Of a stretch of 64,000 bases of DNA, positions 19,312 through 28,503 are shown in pieces (the first letter of the stretch is position 1; each line of letters opens with the position of its first letter). The stretch covers positions 5,758,501 to 5,822,500 of the forward strand of contig NZ_CP109487.1 of NCBI RefSeq assembly GCF_036227605.1, written 5' to 3'. The position numbers and the translations under genes are program-made. The DNA comes from Streptomyces sp. NBC_01439 (lineage in GTDB: Bacteria; Actinomycetota; Actinomycetes; Streptomycetales; Streptomycetaceae). The notes below the pieces were generated by a model, which did no database searches, had not been told where the DNA came from, and saw only the letters and a program-made list of their open reading frames with translations.

Positions 19312-20753
19312 TAGGGCTTGGTCAGGTTGGGGTTGGTGTGGGTATGCCGCGGTGGCAGGTGGGGCATGCGCCGGTCCATGTCGCGAGGAGGGTTTGTAGC
19401 TCGCGGACGACTTGGTAGAGGCTCAGGCCGGCGCCATGTCTTTTGGGGCTCTGGCCAGTCGTTGCAGGGTGCAGAAGGCGTGGGCGACGGATACGAGGGT
19501 GACGTGGTGGTGCCATCCGTTCCAGGTGCGTCCCTCGAAGTGGGCAAGTCCCAGGGCCTGTTTCATCTCGCGGTAGTCGTGCTCGATGCGCCAGCGGAGC
19601 TTGGCCAGGCGGACCAGGGTGGTCAGCGGGGTGTCGGCGGGCAGGTCGGAGAGCCAGAACTGAACGGGTTCGCCCTGGTCGGCCGGCCACTCGGCCAGCA
19701 GCCAGCATGCGGGCAGTTCCGGGCCCTCGACCGTGTGGCGGACCTCGCGACCGGCAGGCCGGATCCGCAAGGCCACGAACCGCGAGTACATCCGCTTGAA
19801 GCCGCTGCGGCCGGTGCCGGGCCGGGAGCCCTCACGCCATTGCACTGGCTTCGCCGTCTTCCGGCCGGCCGCGATGACCAGCTGTTTCACCGACTGCGGC
19901 TTGTCCGGGTACTTCGCCACGGGTGGCCGTCCGTTCCCGGAGTAGGGCTCGGTCACCGGCACGGCTTCGCCGGGCTGGGCCGAGAGGGTGGTGGAGATCC
20001 CCACCATGTAGTTGAGGCCGCGGGCCTGCAGGCCGTGCCGGAATGCCGCCGCGTCTCCGTATCCGGCGTCCGCGACGGCCAGCGGCACCTCGATGCCCCA
20101 CGAGCGGGTCTCATCCAGCATGTCCAGGGCCAGCTGCCATTTCTCCACATGCCCGGTGTCGTCGGGAATGCCGCAGGCGGTGCGGCGGGCGACCTTGGCC
20201 GGGTCCGCCTTCGGCGAGGCGGGGTCCCAGGCCTCGGGCTGGAACAGCCGCCAGTTGACCGCCACCGAGGCGTGGTCCGAGGCCAGGTGCAGGGAGACGC
20301 CCACCTGGCAGTTGGTGACCTTGCCCGCAGTGCCGGTGTACTGCCGCGAGACACACGCCGAGGCATTGCCGTCCTTGAGGAAGCCGGTGTCATCGAAGAT
20401 CAGCACGGTGGGCCGGATCGCCTTCTCCATGCTCCAGGCCAGCCGGGCCCGCACATGCGCGGGGTCCCACGGGCTGGTGGTGATGAAGTGGGCCAGGGCC
20501 TGACGGTTCCCGTCCTCGCCCAGCCGGGCGGCCATCGGCTCGACCGACTTGCGCTGCCCGTCCGTGAGCAGGCCCCGCAGGTAAACCCGCCCCCACCGAC
20601 GCTGATCCTTACGCGCGAACGGCTCGAAAACCTCCGCCGCGAAGTCCTCCAACTCGCCACGTACAGCTGCAATTTCCTCCGGCGTCACACGTCTTGAACG
20701 ACTCACCGAGCCCTTAGGACACGCAACACCAGCCCCAACCTGACCAAGCCCTA
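19312..20753. mobile_element. Complete IS701-family-like insertion sequence (1442 bp)
   Basis: Left end TAGGGCTTGGTCAGGTTGGG and right end, read inward, the same sequence, give terminal inverted repeats of about 28 bp with one mismatch. CTAG is present immediately outside both ends (19308-19311 and 20754-20757), the expected 4-bp duplication of this family. One transposase gene on the minus strand fills the element. It is inserted next to the MITE and shares its right CTAG. Confidence 0.88.
19423..20706 (-). CDS. IS701-like DDE transposase
   Basis: 427 residues from the GTG at 20706 (SRSRRVTPEEIAAVRGEL). The DDE catalytic triad is visible: first Asp in VLIFDDTGFLKDG (about residue 95-100), second Asp in AVADAGYGD (about 200), Glu in WRIEHDYREMKQALG (about 380). 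The C-terminal FEGRTWNGWHHH motif is typical of the family. The frame is intact and the ends of the element are present, so it may be active. Upstream in-frame residues belong to the IS end and flanking DNA and are not coding. Confidence 0.92.
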   Translation of the reverse strand: MSRSRRVTPEEIAAVRGELEDFAAEVFEPFARKDQRRWGRVYLRGLLTDGQRKSVEPMAARLGEDGNRQALAHFITTSPWDPAHVRARLAWSMEKAIRPTVLIFDDTGFLKDGNASACVSRQYTGTAGKVTNCQVGVSLHLASDHASVAVNWRLFQPEAWDPASPKADPAKVARRTACGIPDDTGHVEKWQLALDMLDETRSWGIEVPLAVADAGYGDAAAFRHGLQARGLNYMVGISTTLSAQPGEAVPVTEPYSGNGRPPVAKYPDKPQSVKQLVIAAGRKTAKPVQWREGSRPGTGRSGFKRMYSRFVALRIRPAGREVRHTVEGPELPACWLLAEWPADQGEPVQFWLSDLPADTPLTTLVRLAKLRWRIEHDYREMKQALGLAHFEGRTWNGWHHHVTLVSVAHAFCTLQRLARAPKDMAPA

Positions 20754-20776
20754 CTAGGGCCCAGGGCCGCGATGCT

Positions 20777-21313
20777 CTAGTTGTTCGCGGGCTCCGGCTC
20801 GGGCATCGGCTCCGGCCTGCGGTCCGGCTTCGGCAGGGGCGCCGGCTCCGGCATCGGCTCGGCCTGTTCCACCGGCGCGGGCAGGGCCTTGAAGACCCAC
20901 GTCCGGTACGACCAGAAGCGGAACACGGTGGCGGTCCCGATGCCGATGAACTTGAACACGTTGCTGGCGAGCGGGCCGTCCCAGCCGAACCCGTAGGTGG
21001 CGGTGTAGAGCACACCGCTCTCGATGACCAGGCCGATGCCGCTGAACGCGGCGAACAGGGACAGCTCGCGGGTACGACCGCTCTTGGCGCGGTCCCGGTA
21101 GGCGAAGTAGCGGAAGCCGACGTAGTTCGTGGCGATGGCCACGACGGTGGCTATCACGCTCGCGCGCACCACCTGCAGGTCGGTGGTGTTGCGGATCAGG
21201 TTGAAGACGCCCAGGTTGACCAGGACACCCAGACCGCCGACCGCCCCGAACTTGGCCACCTCTCGTACGAGGCCGCGTACACGTTCGACGACAGATCCGC
21301 CAGGCGTGCTCAT
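20777..21313 (-). CDS. GtrA-family membrane protein
   Basis: 178 residues from the ATG at 21313 (MSTPGGSVVERV); a GTG at 21337 would add eight. Four membrane helices (about 25-135) carry the GtrA pattern: FGAVGGLGVLVNLGVFN, VATNYVGFRYFAYRD, and NVFKFIGIGTATVFRFWSYRTWVF. A Pro/Glu-rich tail (PEPMPEPAP type) ends the protein. GtrA proteins are thought to flip or help transfer lipid-linked sugars for cell-surface polysaccharide modification. It fits the envelope-glycan theme of the region. The IS and MITE lie downstream of its 3' end, so the gene is not disrupted. Confidence 0.9.
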   Translation of the reverse strand: MSTPGGSVVERVRGLVREVAKFGAVGGLGVLVNLGVFNLIRNTTDLQVVRASVIATVVAIATNYVGFRYFAYRDRAKSGRTRELSLFAAFSGIGLVIESGVLYTATYGFGWDGPLASNVFKFIGIGTATVFRFWSYRTWVFKALPAPVEQAEPMPEPAPLPKPDRRPEPMPEPEPANN

Positions 21314-21510
21314 CAGTAGGTCAGTCCTGTCGGTCACCGCCCGCTTACGGGGCGTCCGGTGTTCTCCGTCAACCCGCCCATGCTAAGTGTCCCCCCTGCG
21401 CTACGTCTGTGCCTTCCGGCACCCTGCGACGCACGGCACACGGGCAGCTCGGGCCGGAGCCGTGCCCATGCGGGTCCCGATGGCCGAATACCGACGGATA
21501 CCCTGGAGGA

Positions 21511-22650
21511 GTGACGTTCCCGGTAGTCGGTATGGTCGGCGGCGGCCAGCTCGCCCGCATGACCCACGAGGCGGGCATCCCCCTCGGCATCAGATTCAAG
21601 CTCCTCAGTGACACCCCGCAGGACTCGGCGGCCCAGGTCGTGAGCGATGTCGTCATCGGCGACTATCGCGACCTGGAGACGTTGCGCGCCTTCGCGCGCG
21701 GCTGTGACGTGATCACCTTCGACCACGAGCATGTACCCACGGAGCACCTTCGGGCCCTGGAAGCGGACGGCATCCCCGTCCGCCCGGGGCCCGACGCTTT
21801 GGTGCACGCCCAGGACAAGGGGGTGATGCGCGCCAAGCTCGACGAGATCGGCGCGCCCAGCCCCCGCCACCGGATCGTGAGCGATCCGGACGACGCGGCC
21901 GCCTTCGCGGAAGAGGTGGGCGGGTTCCCCGTCATCCTCAAGACCGTGCGGGGCGGGTACGACGGCAAGGGGGTGTGGTTCGTCCGCACCCCCGAGGACG
22001 CGGCGGCCCCCTTCAAGGCGGGCGTCCCGGTCCTCGCCGAGGAGAAGGTCGATTTCGTCCGCGAGCTCGCGGCCAACATCGTCCGCTCCCCGCACGGCCA
22101 GGCGGTGGCCTACCCCGTCGTCGAGTCCCGCCAGGTGGACGGGGTCTGCGACACGGTGATCGCCCCGGCCCCGAACCTCTCGGAGGCCCTCGCGGGCGAG
22201 GCCCAGGCCCTCGCCCTGCGCATCGCCAAGGAACTCGACGTGACCGGCCACCTGGCCGTGGAGCTGTTCGAGACCACCGACGGCCGGATCCTGGTCAACG
22301 AACTGGCGATGCGTCCGCACAACAGCGGTCACTGGACCCAGGACGGGGCCGTGACCTCCCAGTTCGCCAACCACGTGCGCGCGGTCCTGGACCTTCCGCT
22401 GGGCGACCCGCGCCCCCGCGCCCCGTGGACGGTCATGGCGAACGTACTGGGCGGGGACTACCCCGACATGTACGCGGCGTACCTGCACTGCATGGCCCAC
22501 GACCCCCAGCTCAAGATCCACATGTACGGCAAGGACGTGAAACACGGTCGCAAGGTCGGCCACGTCAACACCTACGGCGACGATCTGGACGATGTGCTGG
22601 AGCGCGCACGCCACGCTGCCGATTACCTCAGAGGAACGGTCACCGCATGA
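21511..22650 (+). CDS. purK: 5-(carboxyamino)imidazole ribonucleotide synthase
   Basis: 379 residues from the GTG at 21511 ([17 protein letters not shown]). ATP-grasp enzyme making N5-carboxyaminoimidazole ribonucleotide from AIR, bicarbonate and ATP in purine synthesis. An N-terminal dinucleotide-like fold is followed by the ATP-grasp core ([56 protein letters not shown]). GGAGGA abuts the start codon with almost no spacing, so the start rests on homology; translation might begin slightly upstream in the same frame. It overlaps purE by 4 bp. Confidence 0.95.
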   Translation: MTFPVVGMVGGGQLARMTHEAGIPLGIRFKLLSDTPQDSAAQVVSDVVIGDYRDLETLRAFARGCDVITFDHEHVPTEHLRALEADGIPVRPGPDALVHAQDKGVMRAKLDEIGAPSPRHRIVSDPDDAAAFAEEVGGFPVILKTVRGGYDGKGVWFVRTPEDAAAPFKAGVPVLAEEKVDFVRELAANIVRSPHGQAVAYPVVESRQVDGVCDTVIAPAPNLSEALAGEAQALALRIAKELDVTGHLAVELFETTDGRILVNELAMRPHNSGHWTQDGAVTSQFANHVRAVLDLPLGDPRPRAPWTVMANVLGGDYPDMYAAYLHCMAHDPQLKIHMYGKDVKHGRKVGHVNTYGDDLDDVLERARHAADYLRGTVTA

Positions 22651-23180
22651 GCACCACCGCAGCCCCCGTCATCGGCATCGTCATGGGCTCCGACTCGGAC
22701 TGGCCCGTCATGGAGGCGGCCGCCCAGGCCCTCGACGAGTTCGAGATCCCCTACGAGGTCGACGTCGTCTCCGCGCACCGGATGCCGCGCGAGATGGTCG
22801 AGTACGGGGAGCGGGCCGCCGACCGCGGCCTAAAGGCGATCATCGCGGGCGCGGGCGGCGCCGCCCACCTGCCCGGCATGCTCGCCTCGGTCACCCCGCT
22901 GCCGGTCATCGGCGTGCCGGTGCCGCTGAAGTACCTCGACGGCATGGACTCGCTGCTGTCGATCGTCCAGATGCCCGCCGGGGTTCCCGTCGCCACCGTC
23001 TCGGTCGCCGGGGCGCGCAACGCGGGCCTGCTGGCCGTACGGATGCTGGCCGCCCACGACCCGGAGCTGCTGGTCCGGATGCGCGACTTCCAGCAGGAGC
23101 TCAACGACCAGGCCACCGAAAAGGGCAAGCGGCTGCGCACGAAGGTCGCGAACGCGGAGTCCTTCGGGTTCGGAAAGTGA
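22647..23180 (+). CDS. purE: N5-carboxyaminoimidazole ribonucleotide mutase
   Basis: 177 residues, ATG overlapping the purK stop (ATGA). Class I PurE: it converts N5-CAIR from PurK to 4-carboxy-AIR. The nucleotide-binding block [13 protein letters not shown] (about 10-22), the active-site SAHRMP (about 42-47) and the [12 protein letters not shown] loop are all present, as is the octamer-core motif [13 protein letters not shown]. It is coupled to the next gene (dipeptidase) by another 4-bp GTGA overlap. Confidence 0.96.
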   Translation: MSTTAAPVIGIVMGSDSDWPVMEAAAQALDEFEIPYEVDVVSAHRMPREMVEYGERAADRGLKAIIAGAGGAAHLPGMLASVTPLPVIGVPVPLKYLDGMDSLLSIVQMPAGVPVATVSVAGARNAGLLAVRMLAAHDPELLVRMRDFQQELNDQATEKGKRLRTKVANAESFGFGK

Positions 23181-24358
23181 GCGCGGCGCAGCGTCTGGAC
23201 GAGGCGCGCGAGCTGCTGGCCGAACACCCCGTCGTGGACGGCCACAACGACCTGCCCTGGGCGCTGCGCGAGCAGGTGCGTTACGACCTGGCGCGACGGG
23301 ACATCGCGGGCGACCAGTCCGCCCACCTGCACACCGACATCCCCCGGCTGCGCGCCGGCGGGGTCGGCGCGCAGTTCTGGTCCGTCTACGTGCGCTCCGA
23401 CTACGCCGGTGACGAGGCGGTCAGCGCCACCCTGGAGCAGATCGACGTCGTCGCCCAGCTGATCGACCGCTATCCCGGCGACCTCGTGCGGGCGCTGACG
23501 GCGGACGACATGGAAGCGGCCCGCGCCGACGGCAAGATCGCCTCGCTGATGGGCGCCGAGGGCGGCCACTCCATCAACAACTCGCTGGCCACCCTCCGCG
23601 CCCTGCACCAGCTGGGCGTGCGGTACATGACGCTCACCCACAACGACAACATCGACTGGGCGGACTCGGCGACCGACGAGCCCCGGCACGGCGGCCTGAC
23701 CGACTTCGGCCGCGAGGTCGTCCGCGAGATGAACCGCGTGGGCATGCTGGTGGACCTCTCGCACGTCGCGGCGACGACGATGCGGGACGCGATCGAGGTC
23801 TCGGCCGCACCGGTGGTGTTCTCGCACTCCTCGGCGCGAGCGGTCTGCGACCACCCGCGCAACATCCCCGACGACGTGCTGGCGACGCTGCCGGGCAACG
23901 GCGGGGTGGCGATGGCCACCTTCGTGCCGAAGTTCATCCTCCCGGCGGCCGTCGAGTGGACCCTGGCCGCGGACGAGAACCTGCGCGCGCACGGTTTCCA
24001 CCACCTGGACACCACCCCCGAGGCGATGGCCCTGCACCGGGCCTTCGAGGAGGGGCGCCCGCGCCCGGTGGCCACGGCCGCGACGGTGGCCGACCACCTG
24101 GACCACATGCGCGAGGTGGCCGGCATCGACCACATCGGCATCGGCGGGGACTACGACGGCACGGCCTTCACCCCGTCCGGCCTGGACGACGTGGCGGGCT
24201 ACCCCAACCTCGTCGCCGAACTGCTCACGCGCGGCTGGTCCAAGGTCGACCTGGCGAAGCTGACCTGGACCAACGCGGTACGGGTGCTGCGCGACGCGGA
24301 GTCGGTGGCCCGCGACCTGTCGGCCTCCCGGGGCCCGTCGAACGCGGTGATCCGATAG
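23177..24358 (+). CDS. Membrane-dipeptidase-type (M19) peptidase
   Basis: 393 residues from the GTG at 23177. Peptidase family M19 (renal dipeptidase-like) with a full set of zinc ligands: H23 and D25 in [11 protein letters not shown]128 in [10 protein letters not shown], one His in VDLSHVA, one in [12 protein letters not shown], and Asp in GIGGDYDG. It hydrolyses dipeptides, possibly with D-amino acids. No signal peptide, so it is probably cytosolic. It follows purE in the same transcription unit and is followed 143 bp later by a paralogue with no metal ligands. Confidence 0.93.
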   Translation: MSAAQRLDEARELLAEHPVVDGHNDLPWALREQVRYDLARRDIAGDQSAHLHTDIPRLRAGGVGAQFWSVYVRSDYAGDEAVSATLEQIDVVAQLIDRYPGDLVRALTADDMEAARADGKIASLMGAEGGHSINNSLATLRALHQLGVRYMTLTHNDNIDWADSATDEPRHGGLTDFGREVVREMNRVGMLVDLSHVAATTMRDAIEVSAAPVVFSHSSARAVCDHPRNIPDDVLATLPGNGGVAMATFVPKFILPAAVEWTLAADENLRAHGFHHLDTTPEAMALHRAFEEGRPRPVATAATVADHLDHMREVAGIDHIGIGGDYDGTAFTPSGLDDVAGYPNLVAELLTRGWSKVDLAKLTWTNAVRVLRDAESVARDLSASRGPSNAVIR

Positions 24359-24501
24359 CGGACGCGGTGCCCGGCGGACGCGGTGACAGGGTGTGACCTG
24401 CGGGTTCACTCGAACGCTGCGTCCGCCGGGCGGCCCGGCCGTCCTGCGTGTCACGGTGACAGCGCCCCTTCCCCGCTGCCGCCGACACCGGAGCGAACGC
24501 C

Positions 24502-25569
24502 ATGGCCGACCTGCAGGACGAACCCCACTCCGTGGGCATCGGAGCCGAAGACCTCCCCGCACCCGCGGCGGCGGTGGCGGCGGGCGCCCTCGACCGGGCC
24601 GTCGCACTCCTGGCCGTCCATCCCGTGGTCGACGGGTGCAACACCCTGGTCCGGACCCTGCACCAGAGCCCGTACCACGACATCGAAACCTCGGACGCGG
24701 GCGTTGACACCGACATCCCGCGGCTACGCGCCGGGGGAGTGGGGGCCCAGTTCTGGTCCCTGCTCGTGCCGTCGGGGCGGGCGCACGAGGACGCCCCCGG
24801 TGACCAGGTGCTCTCCGACACGCTGGACCAGATCGACACGGCGCTGACCCTGATGCGCCGCTACCCGAACAGCCTCTGCCTGGCCCTCGGCGCCGACGAC
24901 CTGGCGGACGCCCGCAATCGGGGCCGCATCGCCTCGTTCCTGGGCCCGGTGCCCGGCCGCACGCTGACCGGCTCGCTGGGCGTACTGCGCGCCTTCCACG
25001 CGCTGGGCGTACGGATCCTCGCGCCCTCGGGAGCGCCCTGGGCGCAGGAGGAACTGACGGCCTTCGGCCACGAGGTGGTCCGCGAGGCGAACCGGCTGGG
25101 GATCCTGCTGGACCTCACGGGCTGCGCACCGGCGGTCGCCCGCCGGGTCGCGGGGGCCTCGAAGGCGCCGGTGATCATCTCGAACACGGGGGCGGCCTCG
25201 CTGAACCCGCATCCGGGCAACGTGACCGACGAGGTCCTGGCCGCGGTGCGGGAGGCGAACGGCCTGGCGATGGTCACCTTCGACACCGTGCGCACCGGGG
25301 ACTCCCTGCACGCGGTGGCGGACCACCTGGACCACGTACGGGCCATCGCGGGCCCGCACGGCGTCGGACTCGGCGCCACCTTCGGCACCGGACCGGGCCA
25401 CCCCCGCCCGACGGGCCTCACCGACCCCTCGGGCTATCCGCGGCTCATCGCGGAGCTCCTGGAGCGCGGCTGGCCGGAGTCCGAGGTGGCCCTGTTGACC
25501 TGGGGCAACGCCCAGCGCGTCCTGCGCGACGCGGAGTTCACCTCCCGCGCCGCCGGCCACCGCCGCTAG
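24502..25569 (+). CDS. M19 dipeptidase paralogue lacking the metal ligands (pseudoenzyme)
   Basis: 355 residues. Clear homology to the upstream dipeptidase ([39 protein letters not shown]). Every zinc-ligand motif has changed: DGHND is DGCNT, GAEGG is GPVPG, DLSHV is DLTGC, FSHSSAR is ISNTGAA, GGDYDG is GATFGT. The frame is otherwise intact over its whole length, codon use is normal, and there are no internal stops. It looks like a maintained non-catalytic paralogue, perhaps a binding or regulatory partner of the active enzyme. An additional ~35-residue N-terminal extension precedes the homologous part. Confidence 0.85.
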   Translation: MADLQDEPHSVGIGAEDLPAPAAAVAAGALDRAVALLAVHPVVDGCNTLVRTLHQSPYHDIETSDAGVDTDIPRLRAGGVGAQFWSLLVPSGRAHEDAPGDQVLSDTLDQIDTALTLMRRYPNSLCLALGADDLADARNRGRIASFLGPVPGRTLTGSLGVLRAFHALGVRILAPSGAPWAQEELTAFGHEVVREANRLGILLDLTGCAPAVARRVAGASKAPVIISNTGAASLNPHPGNVTDEVLAAVREANGLAMVTFDTVRTGDSLHAVADHLDHVRAIAGPHGVGLGATFGTGPGHPRPTGLTDPSGYPRLIAELLERGWPESEVALLTWGNAQRVLRDAEFTSRAAGHRR

Positions 25570-25587
25570 CTCAGCCCCGCCAGAACC

Positions 25588-25632
25588 AGCCCCGCCGGCG
25601 ATTGAGGCGCGGGGTCCGGGGCGGAGCCCCGG
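25588..25632. repeat. Dispersed palindromic repeat (second copy)
   Basis: The block CAGCCCCGCCGGCGATTGAG followed by GCGCGGGGTCCGGGGCGG and AGCCCC matches the core of the hutF-hutI element with small changes. It lies between convergent genes (the M19 paralogue and ugd), where its hairpin could terminate transcription from both sides. Confidence 0.7.
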
Positions 25633-25666
25633 GTCCTTTCCCCTTTGCTGAGCAACCCCGCAGGGG

Positions 25667-27010
25667 TCAGGCCCGCGGGCGGCCCATCGCCCGGTAGGTC
25701 CAGCCCGCGGCCCGCCACCGCACCGGGTCCAGCGCGTTGCGGCCGTCCAGGACGAGGCGGTCGGTCACCACACCGGCCAGCTCCGCCGGGTCGAGGTCAC
25801 GGAACTCGCGCCACTCGGTGAGGTGCAGGACGACCTCCGCGCCCCGGGCCGCCTCCAGCGCGGAGTCCGCGTAGCCGAGGGTCGGGAAGACGCGGCGGGC
25901 GTTGTCCATGCCCTTGGGGTCGTAGACGGTGACCTGGCCGCCCTGGAGGTGGATCTGCCCGGCCACGTTCAGCGCGGGGGAGTCCCGTACGTCGTCGGAG
26001 TCCGGCTTGAAGGTGGCTCCCAGCACGGCGACCCGCTTGCCGAGGAACGAACCGCCCACGGCCTCCCGGGCCAGTTCGACCATGTGCCCGCGGCGCCGCA
26101 TGTTGATGGAGTCGACCTCGCGCAGGAAGGTCAGCGCCTGGTCGGCGCCCAGCTCGCCGGCGCGCGCCATGAAGGCCCGGATGTCCTTGGGCAGGCAGCC
26201 GCCGCCGAAGCCGATCCCGGCGCGCAGGAACTTCGCGCCGATCCGCTCGTCGTAGCCGATCGCCTCGGCCAGCTTGACCACGTCACCGCCGCCGGCCTCG
26301 CACACCTCGGCCATCGCGTTGATGAAGGAGATCTTCGTGGCGAGGAAGGAGTTCGCGGCGGTCTTCACCAGCTCAGAGGTCGGGAAGTCGGTGACCACCA
26401 GCGGGGTCCCCTCCGACATCGGCGTCTCGTACACCTCCCGCAGCACCTTTTCGGCGCGGTCGCCCTGGACGCCGATCACGATCCGGTCGGGGTGCAGGGT
26501 GTCGTCCACCGCGAAGCCCTCCCGCAGGAACTCCGGGTTCCAGGCCAGCTCCACGTCCGCGCCCGCCGGGGCCAGCTCCGCGAGCTTCACCGCGAGCCGC
26601 TCCGCCGAACCCACCGGCACCGTGGACTTGCCGACCACCAGGACCGGCCGCGTCAGGTGCGGGGCCAGCGAGGCCATCGCGGAGTCCACGTAGGACATGT
26701 CGCAGGCGTACTCGCCGTGCTTCTGCGGGGTGTTCACGCAGACGAAGTGGACGTCGCCGAAGGCGCCGACCTCCTCGTAGGAGGTGGTGAAGCGCAGCCG
26801 GCCGGTCGAGCCCGGCAGCCCGGCCACGTGCTTGGCCAGCAGTTCCTCCAGCCCGGGCTCGTACATCGGGACCCGACCCGAGGCCAGCATCTCGATCTTC
26901 TCGGGCACCACGTCCAGCCCCAGCACCTCGAATCCCAGTTCCGCCATCGCGGCGGCGTGGGTCGCACCGAGGTATCCGGTGCCGATCACAGTGATCTTGA
27001 GCGGGGCCAT
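25667..27010 (-). CDS. ugd: UDP-glucose 6-dehydrogenase
   Basis: 447 residues from the ATG at 27010. It oxidises UDP-glucose to UDP-glucuronate with two NAD+. N-terminal Rossmann motif VIGTGYLGATHAAAMAELG (about 6-24), Thr/Glu substrate residues in VNTPQ and NPEFLREG, and catalytic Cys in GIGFGGGCLPKDIRAF are present. The C-terminal UDP-binding domain has FKPDSDDVRDSPAL. UDP-glucuronate is a precursor of acidic envelope polymers (teichuronic type), consistent with the LCP and glycosyltransferase genes nearby. Divergent from the acyl-CoA dehydrogenase. Confidence 0.95.
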   Translation of the reverse strand: MAPLKITVIGTGYLGATHAAAMAELGFEVLGLDVVPEKIEMLASGRVPMYEPGLEELLAKHVAGLPGSTGRLRFTTSYEEVGAFGDVHFVCVNTPQKHGEYACDMSYVDSAMASLAPHLTRPVLVVGKSTVPVGSAERLAVKLAELAPAGADVELAWNPEFLREGFAVDDTLHPDRIVIGVQGDRAEKVLREVYETPMSEGTPLVVTDFPTSELVKTAANSFLATKISFINAMAEVCEAGGGDVVKLAEAIGYDERIGAKFLRAGIGFGGGCLPKDIRAFMARAGELGADQALTFLREVDSINMRRRGHMVELAREAVGGSFLGKRVAVLGATFKPDSDDVRDSPALNVAGQIHLQGGQVTVYDPKGMDNARRVFPTLGYADSALEAARGAEVVLHLTEWREFRDLDPAELAGVVTDRLVLDGRNALDPVRWRAAGWTYRAMGRPRA

Positions 27011-27160
27011 GGGTGCTCCAGAGGTGCGGGGCCGTTTGCGGCCACTGAGCATAGTCGGGCCCACCAGCGGGGACGTTCCCCAGGAGACCGCCGCTGTCAC
27101 CCATCTCACGTGGTCCGTGCATATCGCCATCCGTGACCGGACCACTAGGCTTGGGTTACT

Positions 27161-27172
27161 TAACGGTAGTTA
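27161..27172. promoter_or_regulatory. Short inverted repeat upstream of acyl-CoA dehydrogenase
   Basis: TAACGGTAGTTA (TAAC, 4-bp spacer, GTTA), embedded in the wider imperfect palindrome CTTAACGGTAGTTAG, lies 33 bp before the TTG start and 10 bp after a TAGGCT -10-like hexamer (27146-27151). The position suits a TetR-type repressor of fatty-acid genes. The protein is unknown. Confidence 0.35.
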
Positions 27173-27204
27173 GCATCACGCATCACCCTGGGGAGTGAGA
27201 GATC

Positions 27205-28377
27205 TTGGCGGGTTCTGCCGACTTCGACCTGTACCGCCCGGCCGAGGAGCACGACATGCTCCGCGAGTCGGTCCGCTCGCTCGCCGAGGCGAAGATCCTG
27301 CCGTTCGCCGCCGCGGTCGACGAGGAATCCCGCTTCCCGCAGGAGGCCCTGGACGCCCTGGTCTCCAGCGACCTGCACGCCGTCCACGTGCCCGAGACCT
27401 ACGGCGGCGCGGGTGCCGACGCCCTCGCCACCGTGATCGTGATCGAGGAAGTGGCCCGCGTCTGCGCCTCCTCCTCCCTCATCCCGGCCGTGAACAAGCT
27501 CGGCTCGCTCCCGGTGATCCTCTCCGGCTCCGAGGAGCTCAAGGCCAAGTACCTCGGCCCGCTGGCCAAGGGCGACGCGATGTTCTCGTACGCGCTCTCC
27601 GAGCCGGACGCGGGCTCCGACGCCGCCGGCATGAAGACCCGCGCCGTGCGCGACGGGGACTTCTGGGTGCTCAACGGCGTGAAGCGCTGGATCACCAACG
27701 CGGGCGTCTCCGAGTACTACACGGTCATGGCCGTCACCGACCCCGAGAAGCGCTCCAAGGGCATCAGCGCCTTCGTCGTGGAGAAGGGCGACGAGGGCGT
27801 GTCCTTCGGCGCCCCGGAGAAGAAGCTCGGCATCAAGGGCTCCCCGACGCGCGAGGTCTACCTCGACAACGTCCGGATCCCGGCCGACCGCATGATCGGC
27901 GCCGAGGGCACCGGCTTCGCCACCGCGATGAAGACGCTGGACCACACCCGCATCACCATCGCGGCCCAGGCGCTCGGCATCGCCCAGGGCGCACTGGACT
28001 ACGCCAAGGGCTACGTCCAGGAGCGCAAGCAGTTCGGCAAGCCGATCGGCGACTTCCAGGGCGTGCAGTTCATGCTCGCGGACATGGCCATGAAGATCGA
28101 GGCCGCCCGCCAGCTGACCTACTCGGCCGCCGCCAAGTCCGAGCGCGTCTCCGCCGGCGGTGACAAGGAGGACCTGACCTTCTTCGGCGCCGCGGCCAAG
28201 TGCTTCGCCTCCGACGTGGCCATGGAGGTCACCACGGACGCCGTCCAGCTCCTCGGCGGCTACGGCTACACCCGCGACTACCCGGTGGAGCGCATGATGC
28301 GCGATGCCAAGATCACGCAGATTTATGAAGGAACGAATCAGGTCCAGCGGATCGTGATGGCCCGCAACCTGCCGTAG
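27205..28377 (+). CDS. Acyl-CoA dehydrogenase
   Basis: 390 residues from a TTG start supported by GGGGAG (27190-27195). FAD-dependent dehydrogenase of the acyl-CoA family. Blocks: YALSEPDAGSDAAGMKTRA and the substrate/FAD loop RWITNAG, the mid-domain signature, C-terminal four-helix bundle with QFGKPIGDFQGVQFMLADM, QLLGGYGYTRDYPVERMMRDAK, and the catalytic-base Glu in QIYEGTNQVQRIVMARNLP. It introduces the alpha-beta double bond into acyl-CoA; chain length is not predictable. Likely controlled by the inverted repeat just upstream. Confidence 0.95.
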   Translation: MAGSADFDLYRPAEEHDMLRESVRSLAEAKILPFAAAVDEESRFPQEALDALVSSDLHAVHVPETYGGAGADALATVIVIEEVARVCASSSLIPAVNKLGSLPVILSGSEELKAKYLGPLAKGDAMFSYALSEPDAGSDAAGMKTRAVRDGDFWVLNGVKRWITNAGVSEYYTVMAVTDPEKRSKGISAFVVEKGDEGVSFGAPEKKLGIKGSPTREVYLDNVRIPADRMIGAEGTGFATAMKTLDHTRITIAAQALGIAQGALDYAKGYVQERKQFGKPIGDFQGVQFMLADMAMKIEAARQLTYSAAAKSERVSAGGDKEDLTFFGAAAKCFASDVAMEVTTDAVQLLGGYGYTRDYPVERMMRDAKITQIYEGTNQVQRIVMARNLP

Positions 28378-28396
28378 GGGCCCGACCCCGCGGAAA

Positions 28397-28431
28397 CACG
28401 TGGCTCCCGGCGTGCGGCCGGGGGCCACGTG
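28397..28431. terminator. Intrinsic terminator after acyl-CoA dehydrogenase
   Basis: CACGTGGCTCCCGGC pairs with GGCCGGGGGCCACGTG around GTGC, a ~15-bp stem 19 bp past the stop codon. Confidence 0.7.
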
Positions 28432-28503
28432 CGAGACGGCCGGCGCCGCACCCTAGGCTGTGCGCCGGTCGGCCCCCGGGCGCGGGGCTCAGGGGGGAAC
28501 GGG

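Noticed and set aside
19423..21015. 530-residue reading of the transposase frame extending into the GtrA gene
   Set aside because: The N-terminal 103 residues lie outside the IS end at 20753 or in its inverted repeat and do not resemble transposase; the GTG at 20706 gives a family-length protein.
21481..21511. GGAGGA next to the purK GTG as proof of the start
   Set aside because: The spacing is near zero, so the motif cannot be a normal ribosome site for that codon. The start is kept on homology only.
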